A stretch of 56,691 nucleotides of DNA, from contig NW_009799099.1 of the NCBI RefSeq assembly GCF_000213175.1, positions 942,370-999,060 of the forward strand. Direction: 5' to 3'. This DNA comes from Neurospora tetrasperma FGSC 2508 (taxonomy: Eukaryota > Ascomycota > Sordariomycetes > Sordariales > Sordariaceae). Each line of letters opens with the position of its first letter. The first letter of the stretch is position 1. Made by a program: the position numbers and the translations under genes. The notes beneath the pieces were generated by a model, which ran no database searches, had not been told where the DNA came from, and saw nothing but the letters and a program-made list of their open reading frames with translations. This document shows positions 41,820 to 53,320 of this stretch, piece after piece.

Positions 41820-44800
41820 AATGATTGATGAATTTGGTGCTGCGATAGTACTGATTTTCGTGCTCGGTTATCTCGGATTCTGGGGGGAAATGCAGATGTG
41901 AAGTACTGGACGCGAATGGCGTTTATTTAGTGTTTGGGACGAAGTTGGAGGACAAAGAAGAGCAAGTTCCAAGCTCCAGCTAAAGCTTCTCAAGGTCGGG
42001 ACAAGTGGAGAGTCTAGAATCAACACCGGGATCTGGTCAGCGCAAGCTATTTTGGGAACAGCAGAAATCGAGCGCGGAGCAGATATGGTGATCTAAGATG
42101 GAGCTTGGTTTTGAAATTCCCCAATTTCGGCTGGCGGCGACAGTGGGGAGTGAAAATGGATATTGTGTTGTCGTGACAACAGCGAACAGGGACAAGCTCT
42201 TCCGTCCTGGCCCAGGATGGACAAGAGCAATTCGCGAGGCTGTCGCATGCCCATTACGCATCGCTAAGCTCAAGTGGGATGAATGATTACGGCAATCCGT
42301 CACTCCCATTCCACATGATGACTGCGATTGAGATTGGGACTGTGACGTGGACAGGGAAGGGTGAGGAAAGGTGCGCCCTTACCAAGTACTGGTAGTTGTC
42401 CAATAACCAATTTGTACACTTTCTGGTTGATTATGTAGATTGTGTCCCTGGTGATGACGAGATGTTAAGGGACCAGAAGAGGAGGGGAAGAGAAAAAAAA
42501 CAAGTTTGCCCAGGTCGGCTTTTGGCGTTATGAGTGATAACTCAGGAAGGAAAATTTGCGCACGTCCGGGTATGGTGGGAGAGAACTAAGGATCGCGGGA
42601 TGAGGAGGAGGGAGCGACGGAAGGGTGCAGTGATGTTCGTGTTGGTGTGTGTCCGTCCAGTCAGTCGCAGTCACCACTGGCAATAAGGCAGCGTGTGATG
42701 TGATGTCCCGATGCAGAAGTCAAAATGGAAGAAGCTCGGACGGTCTCTTCTCTGGACCTGGATAGTGGATGCTCCAGGTCACCCTTGGCGCGCTGTGATG
42801 GGGCCGTTGCCGACAAGGTGCTGGGTGTCCCCTGGATCTGCCCGCTGCAGTCTCGGGCGCAAATGCGATCCTGAGCAAGCCGCAGATTCCGCTTTGGGAG
42901 TTAGTGTTTGTTAGAGCTGTTGGCCTTTTCAACTCTTTACGCGTCGAGGGCTGCCGAAAGTGTTTGCAGATTGGGATGTGTTGTACCGGAGTCCAAGAAG
43001 TCGGACAAATGCAATTCAACTGGCAGACAACGAAAAAGGATTTGAACGGGCGGGAACGCACGACATAAAAGATTTCTCCCGTGTCTATCGCCGACCTGTT
43101 TGTCGAGCCCAACATGTCTCTAAACGAGCTGTGTTAACTGAACAAATCAAGAACAAGCGAAGGCCCGATGACGACGGTCCAACCGACCCACTCTCCCACT
43201 CTAGGAATTCTACAGAGCTAGTATCATTGTAATATACCGTAAGCTGGACTGCCGTGGCCGCCTGAGAGCCATGCAGTGAGCGTAAAGCGGTGTTTCGGTT
43301 GAAAGATCACCATTGGCAAAACATGAAATATGTAGTAGTCCTTAGAGGCATCACCATCACGATATCAAGTATGTACTGTCTACCTCTAGGTAGGTTGGTC
43401 TGAATCACACTTGATGACACGCCAAAGGCCTTGTTTTTAACCTTTTAGAGATTTCCAGGTCAAGCTTCAATGCTCACTAGCCGCCAAGGTCCGGATACTC
43501 TGCAACGAAGATTTTTACAAAGGGCAAGGAACAAGCCGACAGCACAGTTGACCCTCTTTTGGTCACGCAGCAGACCTCAAAACTCAGCCCTGAGAAGCAT
43601 TGGACCAAGGGAGGGGATTTTTGGGACAAGAGAGTGTCGGCCGGGTGCGGGAGGTGATACGAGTCTGGTGATACGGAGTCGTGCCTGGATGTCGAAGGAA
43701 CCGGGAGATAGTGCTTGATTGGGCCGGCCACCGTGTCACATAATAATACCAACCCAATCAAAATTATTTCCCTTTTTTGGCCGCGACCTGATACTCTACT
43801 GAGACGGGCTGACTTGTCCAAACACATGATTGCAGTCGGTCGCAGTCGGGTCGACGGTATCAACAACACTTCTATCAATTTCCATCACCAGGTCATGAAA
43901 CTGACCCCATTCAAGCCCCTCCCATTCAATTCACAACTTGGCAATAGGGCCTCGCCCTACTCACAAAAGAAGATTTCTGTCGGACCAAGTTCCGGGTGTA
44001 GGTCGTCTTGCTCTCAGCCCACTTATCGATCACAAGAAGAGCACCTGATGCCGTGGGGTGTTGGATGTGCCTGGCATTTCGACCCTGAAATTGAGACAGA
44101 ATCAGGTGGGGAATGCTAGTCTCTACGTCACACGGCGTCCGACAACGAGCCTTTTCCAACTTCACATCAGTGTCGCTTGTGCACACTACCGGCGCCATGC
44201 CATGCCATTCCATGTATCCATCATCCCGGGACCTTTTAAGCTTCCGGCATCCAGAATTCTAGACTCGGACCCGACGATTCCAGCATCGGTTGCTCAAGGT
44301 ATACAGATCGTTGGATTTGTGGTTGTTTCCAGCACCACAGCACAGCCTGGCGCAACTAAACGAATTCGAAGACCATTACGCTGCCTCACCCTGGACCATA
44401 ACGACAACCCAGGAATCTGGGGAAGCAAATGCGGGGTTGCCAAAAGAACCGAGCTCGCTTGTGGTTTCCTCCAGTGTCTTTTTCTATTTTCTTTTTCACG
44501 GTGAGTCATGTGAGTGGCTCTTCAAAGGAAAATAAGGCGTATTTCTATTTTAGCTAACACACGTCGACGCGGATGTTGGTGATATTTTTGGAGTTTCTTT
44601 GCCAACTCGGGGTGACGAAAATGTGAAGAGCTTTGTTAGCTCACCTCAAAACCCCTGCATAATCGTCACGCGTTTCCAATTCGCCTCAGAGGTGTCCCGA
44701 TACACTCCGACGAAAGCCAGATGGGCCGACCGGACAACATCGTGATCGTGTCTTGTGTACAGAAAGCATGATTATTGTTCCACACGCATCTCGCGGTTCA

Positions 44801-45593
44801 TGCGGTACCCGTAGTCTCCGGTCACCGATGGACAGTCTGATCAGGTAACGACTAACGAGTAGTATCTGGGACATGTGGAAGGCTGCCGGGCCCAAGTGTG
44901 AAAAGAGGAATGTATCAATGGGCCGAATCTATCCGGGCAACCGGGCGGGGCCCGGTTGGTGCTCAAACAAGAACAACATGGGATGAACCGAAGAGACCCA
45001 CTGTGTCCGGCCGTCAAGGTCCGCAGAAAATCGGGGATTGGAGCGGAGGAGTGGAGCAGATAGCCCGCAGCTCCCGACAGGTGGCCCAAGCGTTCGTTGT
45101 TTACTTCAGTTTCGAACGGCATACACGGACCGTGCACTCACCACGTGACCTTGATTAAGCGGTTTCCCGAGAAAAAGTTCATGTCCGATGTGGGATGGCA
45201 AGCACGCGGAGCTCGTTGAGAGACAGAGACGCTGAACGTGAACCAGGCCGATTGAGGTGGACGGGTGAACAATTGGACGACCAGATCCCCCGCATTCGCG
45301 ATATCCGAGAATTAACAGGCGTCCAATTTGCAGTTTGCGACGGAAACGTGATCCCGAAAAATAACAGAGAGACCTCTCATAATCTTCTTGCTGAACTTTG
45401 TTAAGCCGTCGACTCTTCTTATTTTTTTTTTTCCGCAAATCGCCTGCAACCCGAAACCTCGTCCCCTCTTTCGACGATCCCACCCACCTCGGCTCTCCGA
45501 CCAATCCCGTCGTCCCCGTCTGTACAACTTCTTCACTGAAGCCACAGCACGACGGTCAGAGTGTAAACAAAGCAACAGAGACAATCAACAAAA
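41820..45593. other. Long intergenic region (3.8 kb)
   Basis: Divergent promoters of the Ser/Pro-rich gene and mL58 gene flank a long gap. It holds a TAGGTAG core near 43385-43395 and no open frame with a recognisable family. No RNA gene recognised. Confidence 0.5.
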
Positions 45594-46256
45594 ATGGAGG
45601 CTTCTCTTTCCCTGTTCCGGCCCGCGGCCACCTGTTGCCGCCGCGTCGCGCTCTCCTCCTCCTCCACCCAAAAGACCGCCGTCGCCGGCATTTCCGTCCG
45701 CTACCAGTCGACCGCGAACCGGACAAAACGCATGCTCAACATTCCTCCGCACGAGTCCTTCCTCAACGTGCCCGTCGAAGGCGACCGCATCATCTTCAAC
45801 CCTCCCTCGTCCGAGGCCTCGGTCTACCACACGCCCTTCAAGTTCCTCCCGCGCTCCGACCCGCGCCGCCGCGCAAACATCTACAAGCTCTTCAAGCCCC
45901 CTCAAGCCCCCATCACCACGCCAGAGTCCTCCACCGATGCCGCCGCCGAGCAGCACGGAGACCTACCGCCCGTTCTCTACAACCCCACAAAGTCGTACAA
46001 CGTCACGCCCGAGCAGGTCGAGGAGATCCGCGAGCTGCGCGCCAAGGACCCCAAGAAGTACAGTGTCACCTACCTTAGCAACAAGTATAACTGCACAAAG
46101 GTGTTTATCATGATGTGCACTCAGGCGCCTCGCGAGCACCAGGAGCAGCACAAGCTTGCGCGCGCCAGGACCGCCGAGAACTGGGGCCCCCGGAGAGCGG
46201 CTGCCAAGCTGGATGCCAGGAGGAGAAAGGAGATGTTGCATCGTGGCGAGATATAG
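45594..46256 (+). CDS. mrpl20: Mitochondrial ribosomal protein mL58 (Mrpl20)
   Basis: Fungal-specific protein of the mitochondrial large ribosomal subunit; 220 residues in one exon, ATG in context AAAAATGGAG. The first about 40 residues are rich in Arg, Ser and Ala without acidic residues after residue 2, a mitochondrial presequence. The hallmark NRTKRMLNIPPHESFL begins the mature part, followed by FKFLPRSDPRRR and a C-terminal helical part with VTPEQVEEIRELRAKDPKKY, LSNKYNCTKVFIMMC and a basic tail. These match the Mrpl20 family as I know it. Confidence 0.9.
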   Translation: MEASLSLFRPAATCCRRVALSSSSTQKTAVAGISVRYQSTANRTKRMLNIPPHESFLNVPVEGDRIIFNPPSSEASVYHTPFKFLPRSDPRRRANIYKLFKPPQAPITTPESSTDAAAEQHGDLPPVLYNPTKSYNVTPEQVEEIRELRAKDPKKYSVTYLSNKYNCTKVFIMMCTQAPREHQEQHKLARARTAENWGPRRAAAKLDARRRKEMLHRGEI

Positions 46257-47630
46257 ATGCGGATGGACTGGGGTTGGGGAAAACGTTGAAGAAGACGAAG
46301 GGGGGGGAGGAAGAGGAAGAGGAAGAAGCTTTCCCAGGGCGGAGGAGGCTGCGGATGAGGGAGAAAGGAGAAATAGGGAGCGGCTGGGTCTTCTGGTCTG
46401 GTCCGGTCCGGCTTTCGGTTGCTTTGCTTCCCTGCGCGCGGCATTTATACTATTTCTTGGTAACCTGTTGTTCTGGTCTAGCTGTCGAGCGGGTTGGAGG
46501 GAAAAGCCTGTTCATCTTGCCGGTATGAGACAGCGCTAAAAGCGGCAGGGCAAACTTCCTAGCTCAGCTCAGCCCATCGTTATGCGCGACAGGGCGGGAG
46601 TGTGTGAGCTGGTTGTCGACATACGCGCACAAAGGGGCTGCGGTAGATATAACCACCAGCAACCAACAACCACCTCAGCCTCATCACCGACCGTCCGACC
46701 GGCCTGCCAATTTCTTCGATCTGCCCCCCATCCAAGCCCGCCAGCGATAACATGAGGAGAAGAAAGGAGAAGAAGAAGAATGAGACGGAAAGCCAGGAAG
46801 GAGATTGTTGCCATACCCACACTTTGTATTACTAGTCACAGCACAGCGCATAAAAAAGGGGAGACAGAGACGCAGTTTGGTCACGACTATTTGCACGCCT
46901 TTGTACGATCAGGAATGGGTAGGTAGGTAGGTAGGTAGGTAGAGGCTGGGTGGGGGGGAAGGGAAACGGAAAATGGGTCGGTTGGTTGGTCGGCAGCCGA
47001 AATGGGGGGTTGGGTTGGTTGGTGTGAAGTGTGTTTGTTGTGCCTCACACTTGAGCCGGCAACAACAGCAACAACGACAACACCTCTGTACATACGTTCA
47101 TGTCATTCTCATGTCTCTTTGTTCAAATACCACTCGTGCGGCGTTCACTACAATCATGACTGTGCTTCTTGTGACCAGTTAACAACGACTACTCACGACC
47201 AGTTCCGAATTCGTTAGTTGCCTATCTCTTCTCGCAGGGAGAAGTGAAGAGAGAAGTGAAGAGAGAAGTGAGGAGAGCAGTAAAAGAGGAGCGAGGAAGA
47301 CGAAGGGTCAAAGCAAGCTATTAACGATAACAGAAATTTGTATTTCCGCTCTGCCTCTGCAATTTTATACTAACGGTAAGGTTTAGTTGGGCTCCTTGTC
47401 TCTCCGCTCAGAAGCACACGGAATATTGTATTTTTGGGTAGCCAGAAGCCAGTAACGTTATCCAAAATCCATGGAACCCCGTAAGTTACAATCTCAATGT
47501 CCCTTTCTCTAATTACTCCCAAAAACCATCACACTCCTTTTAGTGAAAACCAAAACAAAACCTCAGCGAGCGGCGATTACGACTGCCATCCAAAGTATCA
47601 TGACGCCTATGCCCTTATTACCCTCTCTTC
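46257..47630. other. Convergent intergenic region
   Basis: 3' flanks of mL58 and the F-box-like gene. Contains GGAAGA purine repeats (46300-46330), a GGTA microsatellite (46918-46942) and a short AGAGAAGTGA repeat (about 47240-47275). No supported gene. Confidence 0.5.
46918..46942. repeat. GGTA tetranucleotide microsatellite
   Basis: About six GGTA units in a row, in the convergent gap between mL58 and the F-box-like gene. Confidence 0.9.
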
Positions 47631-49323
47631 TTATTTTTCCTCAAGCGCCTTACTCCTCGTTTCCTGTCTGGCGAATTCATAGTCCAGCTTTCCGGGAATC
47701 ACCCTCCAACACCAGCCACACCAACTCCTCACTTTGGCCTGCATCTCCCGTCCAAGGATATCGCCTCGATCCCGCTCGTCAGGCCACTCGGGGACGCAAG
47801 CCCCGACCTTGACCATCCGGACCAGCTTCTTCTTGACCACACCACCAATTCCTTCGATTTCATGCCTGTCATAGCCAGGCTTCAGCATAGGACTAGGGGT
47901 CCTGCGCTCGAGGCTGGGCCCGGCCAAGGTAGAACCAAGACCACCCGTCTGCGATGATGAGGAAGCGTTGCTACCGTTCACACTTCCGTTACTACTGGTG
48001 GTGCTGGCAGTATCGGTGCCCCACAGAGCCATGGAGATGTTGGAATCATTCGAGACAGTGGTGGTAGAGGGAGACGGAGTGTACACATAGGAGCCGTCGG
48101 CTTCTTGAGCATCTTCGGCATCACAGTCGATCTCCTGTTCCCGCTTCCGGGCAGCACAGCAATCACTCCCGCGTCCGCAAATAACGCCACGATCGCCTTC
48201 GCCGATGCCTGTGCCGAGACCACCGAGGACATCGGTGTATTGGTTTCGCCATCTCCAGATGCTGATGATAGGTGACGTGTCAGAATGAACCGAATGTGAG
48301 CATAGTATGTAGGGGGACTTGGCAGGTCAACATACCTCTTGTAGTCGTAATCATCGTTGCGTATTGTTTTCCCACATGGCTGGCAAAGCCAGACTCCATC
48401 TGTGTCACATCTGCAGATGGCTCTTTGCACATCATCCGATTCAACGGAAAACCCACGGCCGAGAGGTGGCTTTGTGAGATTCCCTATGGGCGTCTTTGCG
48501 CATGTTACGCACAGCCGGCGGTGGCGGTCGCGGAGCACAATCGGTGCCGGAGGTTTGATGGCACAATTCTAACAACAATTTCGGACTGGTCAACTCTCTA
48601 GGTAGCTCAAAATCACACATGGTAGTAGTATCATGTACTTACCCGACAAACGACAGTACCGCAACGGCGACACCCTCCAACCAGATCGCGAGCGCATTGG
48701 CCGACCTTGCAAGGCTTATTGGATCGTCCCAGCTCTTGCATGTAAAACCAGTTGACGGTACGAGCGCGATATCGCAGCACCGCATCGGGATCGATAGGAA
48801 GGTGTTCATTGGAGCAATGTAAGGTAGAAACAAGGAGCATCTTGCGGTACTGCAGGAGGTTCCCCCTTATTTGCCGGCAGGTTCGCGACAGGTTATCGAG
48901 CGTGTTCAAGTCAATGGAGGCAGCCAGAGACATGACGATACTGGTTATGGGAAGACTCGTGTCAGTAATTCACCCCTCCCGTTCGCGTGAAGAGAAGGAG
49001 AGGGGAGAATCCGAAGACATGTCAACTAGAAAACGAAAGAAAACGGGGTAGAAGGTGGTGGTGGTGGTGGTCGCCTACGGATAGCACCCCAAAGCCAGTG
49101 TCATGGAGTTCTGGTTTGGATTCTCCCTGACAGCGGGCTCGTGAGCCTCCTCGCGATGTTTCTCAGTGTTCACGCTGCCCACGCCCTCCATTTTGGTCCG
49201 GCCGATGTCGGTGACGATGCCCGTTCCAGCACCATTCCTAGCCGGCAGGTTGAGGCCATGATGAGAAGGCTGAACCTGGCCAGGGTCGACATCTTCGTCT
49301 TCGAGATCTACAAAGACGGCCAT
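47631..49323 (-). CDS. F-box-like Cys-rich protein
   Basis: Four exons: 49323-49079, 48940-48643, 48568-48336, 48261-47631; introns 138, 74 and 74 nt with GTAGGC, GTAAGT and GTATGT donors; 1407 nt, 468 residues. ATG 49323 (MAVFVDLEDEDVDPG) is the first Met after an in-frame stop. The segment PIVMSLAASIDLNTLDNLSRTCRQIRGNLL (split for reading: about 82-110) looks like an F-box, suggesting an SCF ubiquitin ligase adaptor. Then come Cys clusters: CKVGQCARDLVGGCRRC, VVCRNCAIKPPA, LCVTC, and CRCDTDGVWLCQPC, which could bind zinc. A Ser/Thr/Gly/Asn-rich linker and a C-terminal domain with GIGGVVKKKLVRMVKVGACVPEWPDE and WCGWCWRVIPGK follow. Target unknown. Confidence 0.75.
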
Positions 49324-52300
49324 TGTTTGATTGCCGGGGATGCGGTTGTTGACTCGGGAGATCACAGGATCGAGTGTCGTCGGTGTTTTGATGGTTTATT
49401 GTGGTAGCGGGGGTGAACCAGATGACCAAGAACGCCGGGTTCACTGTATCACAAAGACAAAACAAGATGGATAAAGGAAAAGCAATGATAAGACTGGGGA
49501 TTATTAAAACATTGAAGAAGCCAAGTCGACCATCACAAATCACACAAAGAAGAGACAGAGGAAGGGATGCTGTTTTTTTTCGACGCCAGCTTGGACCGAC
49601 GTCGTGATGGAGGATGACGATTCATGGAAGGAATGGAACAAGACCGCTTTCCTCGTGCTCCACAATCTTGTAAGCCGCTGTCCAATCAAGGCGAGTTCCA
49701 GGCTGCCAGTGGGAGTGCATTGACAGCACGATGGCTCCACACTGTTACCACTGAAACCTCTAACCAGGGCACTAAACCGGGCTTGAGCCGGGCGGTCTTG
49801 CAGGGGATAATGTTAGAGATCAGTTCATAGGTAACTTTCATCCACGCTTCTGGAAGGTGGGGCATCCAGAGCTTCTTTCTCGTGTCTCTGTTTAGCTGTG
49901 CCTTCCCGGGCATTCTTCACCGCGTTGAAGGCAATGACGGGAACATGTGACCTTTTGCATTTTCTTCCCCTTGCACCAACTTCAGTTCCATTCGGTTAGC
50001 AATGGGTGATCCTGGGCTCTCTATTCGCAAGAACATTACACCGCACACGGAATTTGAGAAGCAACTAATTAATTCTACCTCCTCCAGCTTTTCGTGGTTT
50101 GCTCGGTGTGCCTTTGCGATGGCATACTTCTTTTGTGAGAACTTCGCTCAAGCTCGATCATGACGCGCATTTCTTAACGCCTTTTCCTTTAAGCAATGGA
50201 CACTTGAGCTCAACACGGTCGGCGCCGTAATATGCTCGAGTCGGCGAGCCAACATTTGAGTCCTGTACCAAGACATTCGGTGCCGCCAGCATAACACTGC
50301 CCCTTGATGTTCGGAACCGACTAGTGCTGAGGCTCAACGCCGATCCGTCAATCAATCCGGAGTCTCAGAAGCCGGAGGGAGAACAGCCTTGACTACGGCG
50401 TCGGCATGTCAAAGCTGCCTATCGTCTTGGCGATACCTATGTCGTCCAACATACAAGTGCCGACTCGGCACACTATCTGTGCCACTGTGGCCCCGTATCG
50501 CCGTATTTGATGTACGAACACAGCGCAAGGTCGAGAGCGAGCTAACGCCGGCACCCAAAGCGCCTCATGTTGGCGAGATGCTGTGCTGTGTTCGACCACG
50601 TATCTGGCCAGCGGCAAACCTTTCGGGGCCATGCGCGTGGCGCTGAGACTTAATTTGGGGATTGAAGGAGATTTTCGTCAGTACCACAGATTCGTCGAGC
50701 GACCCTTGGTCTTTAAGACAGCTTCGATTTCGTCCTTCCGTCCCGCGAGACCGGTCTCAAAAATAGAAACGAGCTCCCTGAGACCACAAACAGCCCCATC
50801 ACGCCCGCTACGACATATCGTTTCCTTGTCACGAATCCAGTTCCGAACCACACCCACCCGCACATCTCCTTCCGATACCTTGACGCGTTGGATTGGTCGG
50901 GATGCATTTAATCTAGACAAGGCAGTCAGGCTTACCCGCCCAGGTGGCTGGACCGCCTCTCAATTCTAGACCCCTTACCCAAGCAACAATAGGGGCTGTT
51001 TGACACTGTCAATTTCCTCGCATCAGGATCCCTTGAATGAAGATTGAGGACTGACGGCTGCTTACGGGAACCCCCAATCTTTAACATGAAAATGCCATTG
51101 CCAGGAGTTGGTATGATTCTACGAGCGAACATGCCCAAAAGCTCTACCTATCACCAATGTTTATGCCCCTCCTTTGTTTGCCGCCCGTGGGGGTCTTCAC
51201 GAGAAAGCGCTGCGTGGCCAAAGGCGTCAGTCAATCTTGCGCCTGCATCACTCTACATTCACGGTCAGCCGCAGGCGCGGCCTGATACGGCCAGCTCATC
51301 ATGAAAAATCAGCGAAAAAGGTTTGGAACGATAACCTTCAATGTTGCTGGAGATAGAATGGCTGGCTAACGTCTGATGTCAGCAGAAACGGTATAACCTT
51401 ATGGGGCGCCCCGGTTTCCCCCACCGTTACTTTCAACCCCAAAAGTGACACTGCCTGGTATGCATTGCACCTACATGGCGCTACGCTTTTCGTGGAGAAA
51501 TAGTGAATATTGGCGCCAGCTGGATGGTCAATACCCAGATTCGCTCGACCGCAGCGAGCTGAAGACCCTTGCTGCGTGCCACGGTGTCATTCGAGCCTTC
51601 GCTATTGATTCTTATCAAAAAAAAAGGCCCCTCTTCAGACAACATCAGCCAGTCGAGACTTTACAGCTCACCTTATTCTTTACGGCTTCCGAAGGCTTGC
51701 TTCGTGGCGTGCGCCGCTTCTCTGTCGGAACTCTCATCTCACCAAGAGCCAATTTCTCTTCCCGATGATCTACATGGAGGCAAATCAGCCCTCGTGAAAG
51801 AGGATTTGAGGGCGTCTTGGGAGTCCAAGGCACCTCAAAGGTGTTCAATTGCCAAGCTCGTATTCATTGAGGGGCAATCAAGAACATTACAACAACCCCC
51901 ATGGCCGTGGTTTCACGGTGGGAACGGGCCGTGCAACCGCAACCACGTTTGGAAGGAGAAACCCACGGCGGCTGGCTGGCCTCGAGTTACGGGGGTTCTG
52001 GGATCTAAACCTTAAATGGATGATCTACGCCGGCCAGTCCGAGGCTGGGGATAACGGCCTTTTACATCTTTCATAGAACGACATGTTAGGACTTCACCGC
52101 CCACTTTATCAGCTGTGATATGTCGTCTTGAAGGATTCATCGTTATGGTTGGCGGCAACATAGCATTGACTAATGTACCGTACAGAGCCCAGGCGCCCGC
52201 TACTGCTGTGCGAGTTACTCCGACTTCATTACATACAATTAGATGGCCAGCCGTCTTTAAGCCACATCCATCAATGCTTGGCCGAACAGGTTCTATAAGT

Positions 52301-53320
52301 TACACAACAGATGAGGTGTTGTTATGCAGGCCATGCTACACCCATACATGATACTCAGGCTAATCTACTATCGACTGCTTACCCCTGGACTCAACAACTT
52401 TCTTTCCGCTCATTGAACAATTGTTCACTTGCAGAATGCCGAACCGTCGAATCAGAATGCAGAGATGGCACAAGCCTAGGAGATCTCCAAGACATACGGG
52501 ATGCGAAGCGTGGATCACATTACGTTCTATTTCCTGATACAGTTCATTGTGGCCTCGGTTGGCTCGGACGTCGAGTAGTACGGGTATACATTGAGGCCTA
52601 ATAATCGGGCTTGTATGTTAGAGCGATGGTAGACGTCTCAGTAAGTCGTCTCGCTATCTTGTCACCGTTATCATGCCGTTCACCCGCCCGTTTTGGTATA
52701 TGGACGAATGGTGTAAGAAGACACGGCTGAATACGTCGTAAAGGGTGACATTGCATACCATGAACTCTAGGTATCAGAAGTTTGGACATCCTGCGTGTCA
52801 CTCTTTGCGACCTCAGCTGTATCCTAACGTGAGGTCTGCTTGTGTAGGACGCGGCCTGGCTAAACCGCTTATCACTCAGTGGCAGGGGGAAAACGCACAA
52901 ATGTGGTGAAAGTGACGGTTGAGGAATACTGTGGCGGTCGAGATCGAGGAGTGCGGTGCCACGCATCACCAGCTCAGCTGCTTGGTAAAACAAAGGCGGC
53001 GGCATATGAAGTGACGGTGCAGATTGTCAGGGATTTATCCATCACATATTCCTATCAGTTACGAAGAGGAATATCTCTGGTCGTTCGTCGTGCGTCTTGG
53101 GATCTGCCACTTTCACGATTAAGCTTATTGCGAATGTTTACTAGCGACATACATATCCCCTTTTTCACCATTAAACACTGCAGTGTTTACCTCACACAGA
53201 TCAGAGCAATCCTCTTCCCCCTTGACTGAGCATAGTTCGGTATCTGTGTTGGCCTTTCGGCAAGGTCGCCAGACTCCATCGTTTCCTTTCAGCTATTAAA
53301 CGGATGAATCAGAGACGACA
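49324..53320. other. Long intergenic region (4.0 kb)
   Basis: Divergent promoters of the F-box-like and glycosyltransferase genes with a long gap between. A 45-codon open stretch near 50408-50545 looks weakly coding-like. Otherwise no gene, RNA or transposon could be supported. Confidence 0.5.

Noticed and set aside
46918-46942. Short regular repeats as a possible CRISPR array
   Set aside because: These are tetranucleotide microsatellites with no spacers in a eukaryotic genome.
50408-50545. A 45-codon stretch reading VKAAYRLGDTYVVQHTSAD
   Set aside because: Protein-like but short, without a start, splice signals or known family; it may be a relic, but support is too weak to list it as a gene.
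49324-53320. A RIP-mutated transposon in the 4-kb gap
   Set aside because: Base composition is only mildly A/T-rich, no terminal repeats or transposase-like frames are seen, and TpA excess could not be judged by eye.
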